Shown here one piece after another: positions 22,056 through 30,600 of a DNA stretch of 64,000 nt. A program made the translations under genes and the position numbers. Each line of letters begins with the position of its first letter. Positions within the stretch are counted from its first letter, which is position 1. A model generated the notes under the pieces. It had not been told where the DNA came from, did no database searches, and was given only the letters and a program-made list of their open reading frames with translations. Source of the DNA: an uncultured Bacteroidota bacterium (GTDB lineage: Bacteria > Bacteroidota > Bacteroidia > Bacteroidales > P3); the NCBI GenBank assembly GCA_902784865.1, contig CACZWL010000002.1:115515-179514 (forward strand), read 5' to 3'.

Positions 22056-23909
22056 ATGTTCAAGTTTCGCCTCTGGATCAACCGCCTGCTGCAAAGCGGC
22101 ATGTGGGGCTACTTGGTGGTACTCTCCATAGCCATCGTCGTGCTCTCCCTTATCGTGACAGTGGCTTCGCTAGTGGAAGAGTCCGTTTGGTGGAACATCT
22201 TCTACGCCCTAGGAATCAATCCGGTGGACGAGACGTCGCCGCACACGCACACCTGGCTCTACCTGCTGCTGGGGGTGGGCGGAGCCCTGGTGTTCGGCGG
22301 CCTTATGGTCACCGTCTTCACCAGCGGCGTAGAACGCTATGTGGAGCAGGTCAAGGAAGGTCAGATACGCTACAGGCGCCTGCGCGGACACGTGATAATC
22401 ATAGGCTGGAACCACACTACGGTGAGCCTGATCGGCCAGGTCTGCCACAAACATCCCCACTCGAAAGTGCTCCTGTTCAGCTCGGCCTCGCCGCTTGACG
22501 TGCGTGCCGAACTGGTGGCATCGCTCGACCCTAAGGATGAACACCGCGTAATCATCTATGCCACAGGCAACCACAGACCCGACGACCAGCTTGAAGACCT
22601 CTGCTTCCATAGCGCCGTCGAGGTCTATATTACATTGGAAGAGGACGACAAGTACCCCCAGCAGTTTGCACAGCTCACCATCCTGGCACCCATATCGCAG
22701 CTCGCGGCAGGTTCGGCGCACGGCAGGTCCATGCCCCTTCGCATCAACCTCATGGTCAGCGACGTGGAATCGTACAGCGCCCTCCAGCGGCTCGGATTGC
22801 CAAAAGAATACTATTGCTCTGACGACGGCAAGCAGACTCTTGATATACACATTTTCAACTTCTACGAGAACTGGGCACGCCTGCTCTGGGGCTATGGCGG
22901 AAGCGACGCTTACGACCCGCTTGACTTCGAACCGATGGAAGGGACCGACAAGCACGTCCACCTGGTCATCGTCGGCTTCGGCGATATGGGCCAGGCCCTG
23001 CTGATGGAGGCCATCCGCATCTGCCACTACCCCAACGGGCAACAGACGCTGATAACGGTGGTCGACCCTCAGGCCGACGAGCTGAAGGAGCGCCTCTATG
23101 CCCAGGTGCCGGGCCTGCAGGCCATTGCCGACATCGGGCTGAGCTTCGTCAGCGCAAAAGTCGAAGCCGCGCCGGTAAGAGCGCTCCTCGAGCAGTGGGC
23201 CTGCGACAGAAACAAACTGCTCACCCTGGCCGTCTGCATACCCAACCCCGACGAGGCATTGCAGGCAGCGCTCAGCCTGCCGGAGCCGCTGTTCTACCAG
23301 CGCGACCTTTGCGCCACCGGGCCACTGACCGCAACCAAACACCGCCTCGTCGAGAACAGGAACCGCACAAGGGTGCTCGTGCGCCAAGCCGTCGAAAACA
23401 GCCCACAGGCCATCGTCTCACCCCTCCAATACCCCAACCTGCGCATCTTCGGAACGAGCCCCGACGGCGTCAATGTCGACCTGCTCAGCGACGAACTCGC
23501 CATCACCATCAACGGCCTCTACTGGGACAACATCCTGGGAACCGCCACCAACGCCGACATCGCATCGCGCCGGCAAGCGTGGCACCAGCTCTGGTTCGAC
23601 ATCAACAAGACACCCGAATCCTCAAAAGTGGCCTCCCGCTACCAGGCCGACCGCTTCCGCTCTCTCATCGCCATCCTGCGCCGAAACGACATCTCCCGCA
23701 ACCCCGGCCTCCTCGAGCAACTGGCCGAGAGCGAACACCGCCGCTGGATGGCCGAACGTATCCTCGCAGGCTGGCGCGGCACACGGGCAGGTGAGCATCG
23801 GGTCGACGAACTCAAGCTGCACAGCAGCATAGTCCCCTACAGCGAACTGCCCGAAGGCGAAAAAGAAAAAGACCGCAATGTCATCACCTTCGCCGCAAGC
23901 ATCGCCTGA
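22056..23909 (+). CDS. RCK-type ion-channel-like protein with C-terminal RyR domain
   Basis: The 617-residue protein has two membrane helices (about 17-39 and 68-90). A regulator-of-conductance-like Rossmann region follows (IRYRRLRGHVIIIGWNHTT from about 105), in the style of Castor/Pollux channels, and a second Rossmann region starts near 306 (HLVIVGFGDMGQALL). The last 60 residues match the RyR domain family named after the ryanodine receptor: LAESEHRRWMAERILAGWR, then SSIVPYSELPEGEKEKDRNVI. Such domains are thought to sense ligands. Pore selectivity cannot be judged. The pairing with a TIR protein suggests ligand-gated membrane permeabilisation. Confidence 0.82.
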   Translation: MFKFRLWINRLLQSGMWGYLVVLSIAIVVLSLIVTVASLVEESVWWNIFYALGINPVDETSPHTHTWLYLLLGVGGALVFGGLMVTVFTSGVERYVEQVKEGQIRYRRLRGHVIIIGWNHTTVSLIGQVCHKHPHSKVLLFSSASPLDVRAELVASLDPKDEHRVIIYATGNHRPDDQLEDLCFHSAVEVYITLEEDDKYPQQFAQLTILAPISQLAAGSAHGRSMPLRINLMVSDVESYSALQRLGLPKEYYCSDDGKQTLDIHIFNFYENWARLLWGYGGSDAYDPLDFEPMEGTDKHVHLVIVGFGDMGQALLMEAIRICHYPNGQQTLITVVDPQADELKERLYAQVPGLQAIADIGLSFVSAKVEAAPVRALLEQWACDRNKLLTLAVCIPNPDEALQAALSLPEPLFYQRDLCATGPLTATKHRLVENRNRTRVLVRQAVENSPQAIVSPLQYPNLRIFGTSPDGVNVDLLSDELAITINGLYWDNILGTATNADIASRRQAWHQLWFDINKTPESSKVASRYQADRFRSLIAILRRNDISRNPGLLEQLAESEHRRWMAERILAGWRGTRAGEHRVDELKLHSSIVPYSELPEGEKEKDRNVITFAASIA

Positions 23910-23957
23910 GCTCTCCCACCCAAAACTCAGAAATCAGAAATCAAAAATCAGAACTCT

Positions 23958-24030
23958 CCTAGGTGTCTGGTAGGTATCTGGTAGGTGAATACTTCGACTC
24001 TTTCCCATCATTTCCCACCGATGGGAAAAT
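23958..24030 (-). repeat. Dispersed intergenic repeat, copy E
   Basis: Over the TAGGTGTCTGG...GATGGGAAAA core it is essentially identical to copy D, including the TTTCCCATC...GATGGGAAA hairpin. It sits just after the RyR gene, so copies D and E flank the operon in the same orientation. Confidence 0.9.
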
Positions 24031-24130
24031 CGTGGAACTTTTTTCCGCATCCGCAAGCTCCTGGTGGAGTGAGGGGGGTGACAGGCCCGCCCTCTTCAGG
24101 AAATCCCAGGAAGCCCAGGGGGATTCCCTG

Positions 24131-24159
24131 CATCTGGTAGGTGAATACTTCGACTCTGG
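24131..24159 (-). repeat. Dispersed intergenic repeat, partial copy F
   Basis: CATCTGGTAGGTGAATACTTCGACTCT only; the hairpin is missing. The 100 bp between E and F contains nothing recognisable. Confidence 0.75.
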
Positions 24160-24183
24160 AGCGATTTGGCGCACTTGCCCCCC

Positions 24184-24239
24184 CCAAAAAAAAAGCGTCT
24201 CCCACCCGCAGTATCTGTATGCCAGGGTGGGGGACGCTT
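24184..24239 (-). terminator. Intrinsic terminator for serS
   Basis: AAGCGTCTCCCACCC (24193-24207) pairs with GGGTGGGGGACGCTT (24225-24239). Nine A on the left side give a U tract on the minus strand. Confidence 0.85.
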
Positions 24240-24266
24240 ATGCTTGGTATATGGTTGAAAATAAGC

Positions 24267-25541
24267 TTAGTCGATGCGGTCGAAGCCCAGGTACGGGCGG
24301 AGGCACTCCGGCATGACGATGCCGTCGGGGGTCTGGTTGTTCTCGAGCAGTGCCGCCACGATGCGCGGCAGGGCGAGGGCCGAGCCGTTGAGGGTGTGGC
24401 AGAGTTGCATGCGGCCGTCGGCGTCCTTGAAGCGGAGCTTCATGCGGTTGGCCTGGAACGTCTCGAAGTTCGACACCGAGCTCACCTCGAGCCAGCGTCC
24501 CTGGGCGGCGCTCCACACCTCGAAGTCGAACGTCATGGCGGAGGTGAAGCTGATGTCGCCGCCGCACAGTTTCAGCACGTGGTAGGGGAGGCCGAGTTTC
24601 TGGAGGAGGGAGCCTACGTGGCGCTTCATGTCCTCGAGGGTGTCGTAGCTGCGGTCGGGGTGCTCTATGACAACGATCTCGACCTTGGAGAATTCGTGCA
24701 GGCGGTTCAGTCCACGGACGTCCTTGCCGTAGCTGCCCGCCTCGCGGCGGAAGCACTCGGAGTAGCCTACATGGCGTATGGGGAACTGCTTCTGGTCGAG
24801 CACGTTGCCGCGGTAGATATTGGTGATGGGCACCTCGGCGGTGGGGATCATGTAGAATCCGTCGAGGGGTATGGCGTACATCTGACCCTCCTTGTCGGGC
24901 AGCTGGCCTGTGCCGAGGCCGGAGGCTTCGTTGACCATCAGCGGCGGCATGATCTCTTGGTAGCCGGCATTGGCGGCTTCGTTGAGGAAGAAGTTGATGA
25001 GGGCGCGCTGCAGGCGTGCGCCCTTGCCCTTGTAGACCGGGAAGCCTGCGCCCGTAATCTTGTTGCCCAGCTCGAAATCGACGATGTCGTACTTCTGGCA
25101 GAGGTCCCAGTGCGGCAGCGCACCCTCCGGCAGCGCGGGCTTTGCGCCCCACTCGTCGACCACCACGTTGTCCGCCTCGCTCTTGCCTTCGGGGACGGTG
25201 GGGTGGGGGGTGTTGGGCAGGCTGATGAGCTTGGCGTTCAGCGCCTCTTCGGCCTCCGTCTGGCGGCGCCCCAGCTCCTCGCTCTCCGCTTTCAGCTTCC
25301 CGCTTTCAGCTTTGCGGGCCTCGGCTTCGTCGCGGCGGCCTTCCTTCATGAGTACGCCGATTTCCTTGGCGATGCGGTTCTGGTCGGCCTTGACGGCGTC
25401 GGCCTTGGCCTGCAGCGCCCGACGTTCTGCGTCGAGGGCGATAATCTCGTCGATACGGGCCTCGACATCCTTGACATTCTTGATCTTAAGACGGGAGATG
25501 CACTCCTCGCGATGATCCTTGATATATTGCAGTTGCAGCAT
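24267..25541 (-). CDS. serS: Seryl-tRNA synthetase
   Basis: This 424-residue class II synthetase charges tRNA-Ser. It has the N-terminal coiled-coil arm (about 25-110), motif 2 (GYSECFRREAGSYGKDVRGLNRLHEFSKVE), the TAEVPITN serine-site stretch and motif 3 (HTLNGSALALPRIVAALLENNQ). The start at 25541 (MLQLQYIKDHREE) is typical; 21 upstream in-frame codons are not. In the arm, AESGKLKAESEEL is encoded by a short direct repeat (GCTGAAAGCGG), so the arm length may vary between strains. The cognate tRNA-Ser gene lies about 1.1 kb away on the same strand. Confidence 0.97.
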   Translation of the reverse strand: MLQLQYIKDHREECISRLKIKNVKDVEARIDEIIALDAERRALQAKADAVKADQNRIAKEIGVLMKEGRRDEAEARKAESGKLKAESEELGRRQTEAEEALNAKLISLPNTPHPTVPEGKSEADNVVVDEWGAKPALPEGALPHWDLCQKYDIVDFELGNKITGAGFPVYKGKGARLQRALINFFLNEAANAGYQEIMPPLMVNEASGLGTGQLPDKEGQMYAIPLDGFYMIPTAEVPITNIYRGNVLDQKQFPIRHVGYSECFRREAGSYGKDVRGLNRLHEFSKVEIVVIEHPDRSYDTLEDMKRHVGSLLQKLGLPYHVLKLCGGDISFTSAMTFDFEVWSAAQGRWLEVSSVSNFETFQANRMKLRFKDADGRMQLCHTLNGSALALPRIVAALLENNQTPDGIVMPECLRPYLGFDRID

Positions 25542-25631
25542 CTTACTATAATGTTTATGATACGCGATAACGCCCGCGCGGAGAAAATATTGTGCCACCC
25601 GCAAAATAAAAATGCGTACGGCGATAGTGCA

Positions 25632-26087
25632 CTACAGGTGAAGGACGGTCTGGTCCTGTCCGCAAGTGTCGGCCTGCTGCGCGTGGCTATCGGCGACCAG
25701 CAGCTTCGCCACCTGCGGCAGTACCTGCAGGTCGGCGGGGAGCCACTGCATGCCCTGCAGGTCGGCCGGACCTATCCAGCGCGAGGCGCTGTGTTCCAGC
25801 AGGGTAGGGGCGCCCAGGGGGCGGCAGTGGTAGAGGTGCATGGTGAGGTGGAAGTCGGGGTAGTCGTAGTCGACGGTGGCGACGAGCGACAGCACCTCCA
25901 CCTCAAGCGAGAGCTCCTCGCGCAGTTCGCGCCGGAGGGCCTCGACGGGGCTCTCGCCCGCCTCGAGTTTGCCGCCGGGAAACTCCCACCATCCGGCCCA
26001 GGGGCCGTAGCCACGCTGGGTGGCAAAAAGGTGGCCGGCGCTTACGATAGCGCCGGCCACCACTTCTATTCTTCGCTCAGCAGTCAT
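25632..26087 (-). CDS. Nudix hydrolase, MutT-like
   Basis: The 151-residue protein has the Nudix box GKLEAGESPVEALRRELREELSL (G-x5-E-x7-REUxEE), with Ser in place of the usual Gly near the end. The upstream RGYGPWAGWWEFPGG is typical of (8-oxo-)dGTP pyrophosphatases that clean the nucleotide pool. Its start codon directly abuts the stop of the upstream lipoprotein gene, so the two are co-transcribed. Substrate assignment from the motif alone is tentative. Confidence 0.85.
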   Translation of the reverse strand: MTAERRIEVVAGAIVSAGHLFATQRGYGPWAGWWEFPGGKLEAGESPVEALRRELREELSLEVEVLSLVATVDYDYPDFHLTMHLYHCRPLGAPTLLEHSASRWIGPADLQGMQWLPADLQVLPQVAKLLVADSHAQQADTCGQDQTVLHL

Positions 26088-26579
26088 TTACTCTCTGGTC
26101 AAGGACATCTTGACCTCCATTGAAGCAATGGACAGATTGAAAGAATTCTCCATCTCGAGCTTCGTCTCGTTGAGGGTGGTGGTGATCATAGCCAGTTTGT
26201 TGTTACCGAAATAGGCGGGAGTGCCCGGGATGCACGATGCGGGAATGGTGATGTTGCCACCGGAGATGGTGATGGGGACAGTCTCCTCGACAGGCAGTCC
26301 CTTCTCAGGGTCAACGGTATAGAAGGTCAACGTGCTGTCGGCGTTGAAGGTGAAAGGGACCTCGCCCGGCTTGAAGGTCAAGGTGTCGTTCCCCTCGCCA
26401 TCCACATCGGCGCCAACGCCAGAGATAGAGTAGACCACGATAACGGTGTCGGCATCCCACGTGCCTTGCAGGAGTTCATAGTCGATTTCGCTCAAACCCG
26501 TTTCCTTTTCGCAGGCAACAACCCCGAAAGCGAGGGCTGCCATCATGAACATGCTGAGGACTTTTGTCTGTTTCTTCAT
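26088..26579 (-). CDS. Lipoprotein of unknown function
   Basis: The 163-residue lipoprotein has the signal MKKQTKVLSMFMMAALAFGVVAC. The mature part begins with an acidic spacer, then LLQGTWDADTVIVV, a start often seen in exported lipocalin-like Bacteroidota domains, and ends in beta-strand-rich sequence. No catalytic motif is seen. It is directly followed, without spacing, by the Nudix gene. Confidence 0.75.
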   Translation of the reverse strand: MKKQTKVLSMFMMAALAFGVVACEKETGLSEIDYELLQGTWDADTVIVVYSISGVGADVDGEGNDTLTFKPGEVPFTFNADSTLTFYTVDPEKGLPVEETVPITISGGNITIPASCIPGTPAYFGNNKLAMITTTLNETKLEMENSFNLSIASMEVKMSLTRE

Positions 26580-26624
26580 AAATTCAATTTTTTATTTACA
26601 ATGTTTTTAGTGTTTCCATTCTTG

Positions 26625-26709
26625 CGGAGAAAGAGGGATTCGAACCCCCGGACCCTCGCAGGTCAACGGTTTTCAAGACCGCCGCAATCGACCACTCTGC
26701 CATTTCTCC
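26625..26709 (-). tRNA. tRNA-Ser(UGA)
   Basis: The minus-strand sequence begins GGAGAAATGGCAGAGTGG, has the anticodon loop CTTGAAA (anticodon UGA), a long class II variable arm, a GGTTCGAATCC T-arm and an acceptor 3' strand TTTCTCC plus discriminator G. The 85-nt length fits serine tRNAs. CCA is not encoded. Confidence 0.95.
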
Positions 26710-27012
26710 TGATGGTTCCGCCAAGCGAAAACGGGTGCAAAATTACCACTTTTCTGCGACATGACCAAATTTTTCTTTCTATACACTGACACTCAGCATA
26801 TTATGTCGTTCGGAAATTTTTCGGCCAAAAACTGGAAAACAGCCCGAAAATGCACTTTTGCAACAGGCTGGTTTTCATGGTTTTAATGCCACCCTCTTCT
26901 TCCTTTCTTCGTCTATGGTAGGGCATTGCCGGGGTATGGGGGCTGGAGGGGAAAATCGGGGCGGTGGATAACGTGTTGAAAAGTCGCCTGCGCGCGAATG
27001 GAAAAATATGCG
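26710..27012. other. Intergenic region without recognised features
   Basis: About 300 bp between tRNA-Ser and the acyltransferase promoter. Short open frames are not supported, and no strong hairpin or repeat was seen. Confidence 0.4.
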
Positions 27013-27020
27013 TATCTTTG
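27013..27020 (+). promoter_or_regulatory. -7 promoter box for acyltransferase-purL
   Basis: TATCTTTG lies 26 bp before the acyltransferase ATG. Confidence 0.65.
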
Positions 27021-27045
27021 CATTTTGAAATAAGCCTCAACAGAC

Positions 27046-27615
27046 ATGAAAAAGATCTGGATAGCAATAGTAAAGCTCAAGGGCTGGAAGTTCCACCTGC
27101 CCGAGGCCGGCAGCAGGCCGGAGCTGCAGCGCTGCATCATCGCCACGGCACCCCACACGGCGGCGTCGGACTACACCATTGGCACGGCCTACCTCTGGAG
27201 CCTCGGCGTCAACGGCAAGATTTTCATCAAGAAAGAGTACTTCCGCTGGCCGCTGGGCGGGCTGCTGCGCAGCCTGGGCTGCATAGCCATCGACCGCGGC
27301 AACCGCCACAACGACATGGTGGGCACGGCCGTGCGCGAGTTCGGCAAAGGCAATCCGATGTCGATAGTCATCACGCCCGAAGGTACCCGCAAGGCTACAA
27401 AGCGTTGGAAACGAGGGTTCTGGGAGATTGCCCACCAGGCCAATGTCCCCATCGTGCCAGCCTATATCGACTACAGCAAGAAGGAGATTGGCCTGATGGA
27501 AACCATCTGGACCACAGACGACTACGAGGCCGACCTGCTGCGCCTGCGCAGCCTCTACCGCAAGGAGTGGGCCAAGTATCCGGACCAGTTCATCGAATTG
27601 AAAACTGAAAATTGA
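27046..27615 (+). CDS. 1-acyl-glycerol-3-phosphate acyltransferase family protein
   Basis: The 189-residue PlsC-like protein carries the HxxxxD catalytic motif (HTAASD, residues 37-42) and the PEGTR acyl-acceptor motif (about 113-117). It lacks a long membrane anchor, like the short Bacteroidota members that act at the cytoplasmic face on lysophospholipids or other lipid acceptors. The 3' end is built from a GAAAACTGAAAATTGAAA simple repeat that may have replaced the original tail. PurL starts 9 bp downstream. Confidence 0.85.
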   Translation: MKKIWIAIVKLKGWKFHLPEAGSRPELQRCIIATAPHTAASDYTIGTAYLWSLGVNGKIFIKKEYFRWPLGGLLRSLGCIAIDRGNRHNDMVGTAVREFGKGNPMSIVITPEGTRKATKRWKRGFWEIAHQANVPIVPAYIDYSKKEIGLMETIWTTDDYEADLLRLRSLYRKEWAKYPDQFIELKTEN

Positions 27616-27623
27616 AACATACC

Positions 27624-30600
27624 ATGGTAAGACGTATTTACGTTGAGAAGAAGGCTCCTTATGCCGTGAAAGCCAAGGAGTTGAAGGAAGAAATGAGCCA
27701 GTACCTCGGCATCGAGGCCGAGGCGGTGCGCGTGCTCATACGCTACGACATTGAGAACGTGAGCGATGCGACGTTCCGCACGGCGCTGTCCACCGTATTC
27801 AGCGAGCCGCCGGTAGACGATGTCTACGAGGAGCAATTCCCTCATAATGAGGGCGATTTCTGCTTCACGGTGGAGTACCTGCCTGGCCAGTTCGACCAGC
27901 GCGCCGACTCGGCGGAGCAGTGCGTGCAGCTGCTCAACGACACCGAGCAGCCCATCATCAAAAGCGCAACAACCTATGTCATCTCTAGTAAATCTAGTTT
28001 TTCTAGTGAAACTAGAGAAAAGATTGTCGCCCACTGCGTCAACCCCGTGGACAGCCGTCGCGCCGACGGCCCCAAGCCCGCTACACTAGAAGAGCACTTC
28101 GACGAGCCGGCCGATGTGTCTGTGCTCGAAGGGTTTAAGGATATGGCTGAACCGCAGCTCAAGGAGCTCTACGGCAGCCTCGGCCTGGCCATGACCTTCG
28201 CCGACTTCCAGCACATACAGCGCTACTTCCGCGACGAGGAACGCCGCGACCCGACGATGACAGAAATCCGCGTGCTCGACACCTACTGGAGCGACCACTG
28301 CCGCCACACCACCTTCGCTACCGAGCTGAAAGACATCGAGTTCGACGACGGCTTCTACCGCCCCCTGATCGAGGGCGCCTTCCAGCAGTACCTGGCCGAC
28401 CACAAGGAATTCTATGCCGGCCGCACCGACAAGTACGTCTGCCTGATGGACATCGGCACCCTGGCCGCCAAGCGCCTCAAGAAGGCTGGCATCCTCGACG
28501 ACCAGGAGCCGAGCGACGAGATCAACGCCTGCTCTATCGTGGTGCCCGTCAAAATCGACGGCGTCGAGGAGGAGTGGCTCATCAACTTCAAGAACGAGAC
28601 GCACAACCATCCCACTGAAATCGAGCCCTTTGGCGGCGCTGCCACCTGCCTCGGCGGCTGCATCCGCGACCCGCTGAGCGGCCGCACCTACGTCTACCAG
28701 GCCATGCGCGTAACCGGCGCCGCCGACCCCACCAAGCCGCTCAGTGAGACCCTGCCGGGCAAGCTGCCGCAGCGCAAAATCGTCACCACCGCCGCCCACG
28801 GCTACTCCAGCTACGGCAACCAGATCGGCCTCGCCACGGGCTTGGTCAGTGAGATTTACCACCCCAACTACGTGGCCAAACGCATGGAGATCGGCGCGGT
28901 CATCGCCGCTGCGCCACGCCGCGCTGTGAAACGCCTCACCAGCGACCCCGGCGACGTCATCATCCTGCTCGGCGGCCGTACCGGTCGCGACGGCTGCGGC
29001 GGCGCCACGGGTTCTTCCAAAAGCCACACCACCGCCAGCCTCACCACCTGCGGCGCAGAGGTGCAGAAGGGCAACGCCCCCACCGAGCGCAAGATACAGC
29101 GCCTCTTCCGCCGGGAAGAGGTGTCGAGCCTCATCAAGAAGTGCAACGACTTCGGTGCCGGCGGCGTCAGCGTGGCCATCGGCGAACTGGCTGACGGCCT
29201 TCAAATTAACCTCGATAAGGTTCCAAAAAAATACGCAGGTCTCGACGGCACCGAGCTGGCCATCAGCGAGAGCCAGGAGCGCATGGCCGTCGTCGTCGAC
29301 CCCAAGGACGTGGACCAGATGCTCAAATACGCCGACGAGGAGAACCTCGAGGCCACCGTCGTCGCCACCGTCACCGCCGAGCCCCGCATGGTCATCAGCT
29401 GGCGCGGCAAGGAAATCGTCAACCTCAGCCGCCGCTTCATCGATACCAACGGCGCCCACCAGGAAACTACCGTCCGCGTCAAAATGCCCAGCGAAACTAG
29501 TTATACTAGCGAAACTAGTTATACTAGCGTTAAAGACCTCTGGCTCAACACCCTCGCCGACCTCAACGTCTGCTCGCAGAAGGGGTTGGTCGAGATGTTC
29601 GACAGCTCGATTGGCGCCGGCAGCGTGGTGATGCCCTTCGGTGGCAAGTACCAGCTGACGCCCACACAGAGCATGATTGGAAAGCTGCCGCTCCTCGACG
29701 GCCAGTGCGACACCGTCACCATCATGTCCTACGGCCTCGACCCCTACCTCATGTCGTGGAGTCCCTTCCACGGCGCGGCGTGGAACGTGGTCAACAGCGT
29801 GGCCAAGATCGCCGCCGCCGGTGGCGACGCCAGCCGCGTGCGCCTCACCTTCCAGGAATATTTCAAGAAACTGGGCAACGACCCCTACCGCTGGGGCGAG
29901 CCCTTCAGCGCCCTCCTCGGCGCCTACCACGCACAGATGGGCCTCAAGCTGCCCTCCATCGGCGGCAAAGACTCCATGAGCGGCACCTTCAACGACATCG
30001 ACGTGCCGCCCACGCTCTGCTCCTTCGCCGTCGGCATCAGCGACCTGCAGCATGTCGTAACCCCCGAACTCAAGCAGACCGGCAACCGCCTCGTGCTGCT
30101 CGACATCAAGCAGGACGCCTACGACATGCCCGACTATGCCGACGCCATCGGCCAGTACGCCGCCTTGCGTCGCGCCATCGAGGCCGGACAGGTGTGCAGC
30201 GCCTACGTCGTCGGCTTCGGCGGCCTGATAGAGGCCGTCAGCAAGATGGCCTTCGGCAACAAGCTGGGCGTCAGGCTCTCCGTAAGCGACGGCACCGCCG
30301 TCGCCCAAGCCCTCACCGCCAAAAACTACGGCCACATCGTGGTCGAGGTGCCTTCGGTGGACGGCCTCCCCTTCCGCTGCACGGAGATTGGCGAGGTGAC
30401 CGACACGGCCGCCTTCGAGGTGAACGGCGAGAAAATCGCCCTCGCCGACGCCCTCGCCGCTTGGCAGCGCCCCCTCGAAAGCGTCTTCCCCACCAGAACC
30501 CCTTCCCCCGTAAGCGGCGATTCCATCGCCGCCAGCCTCTACCACGCCGCCCACCCCAAGACCCATACAACGTATCAACCTATCAACTTATCAACTTCGA

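Noticed and set aside
28086-30578. 830-codon open frame antisense to purL
   Set aside because: It mirrors the GC-rich purL codons on the other strand; composition is Ala/Gly/Val/Asp-rich without motifs, while purL is a complete recognised enzyme.
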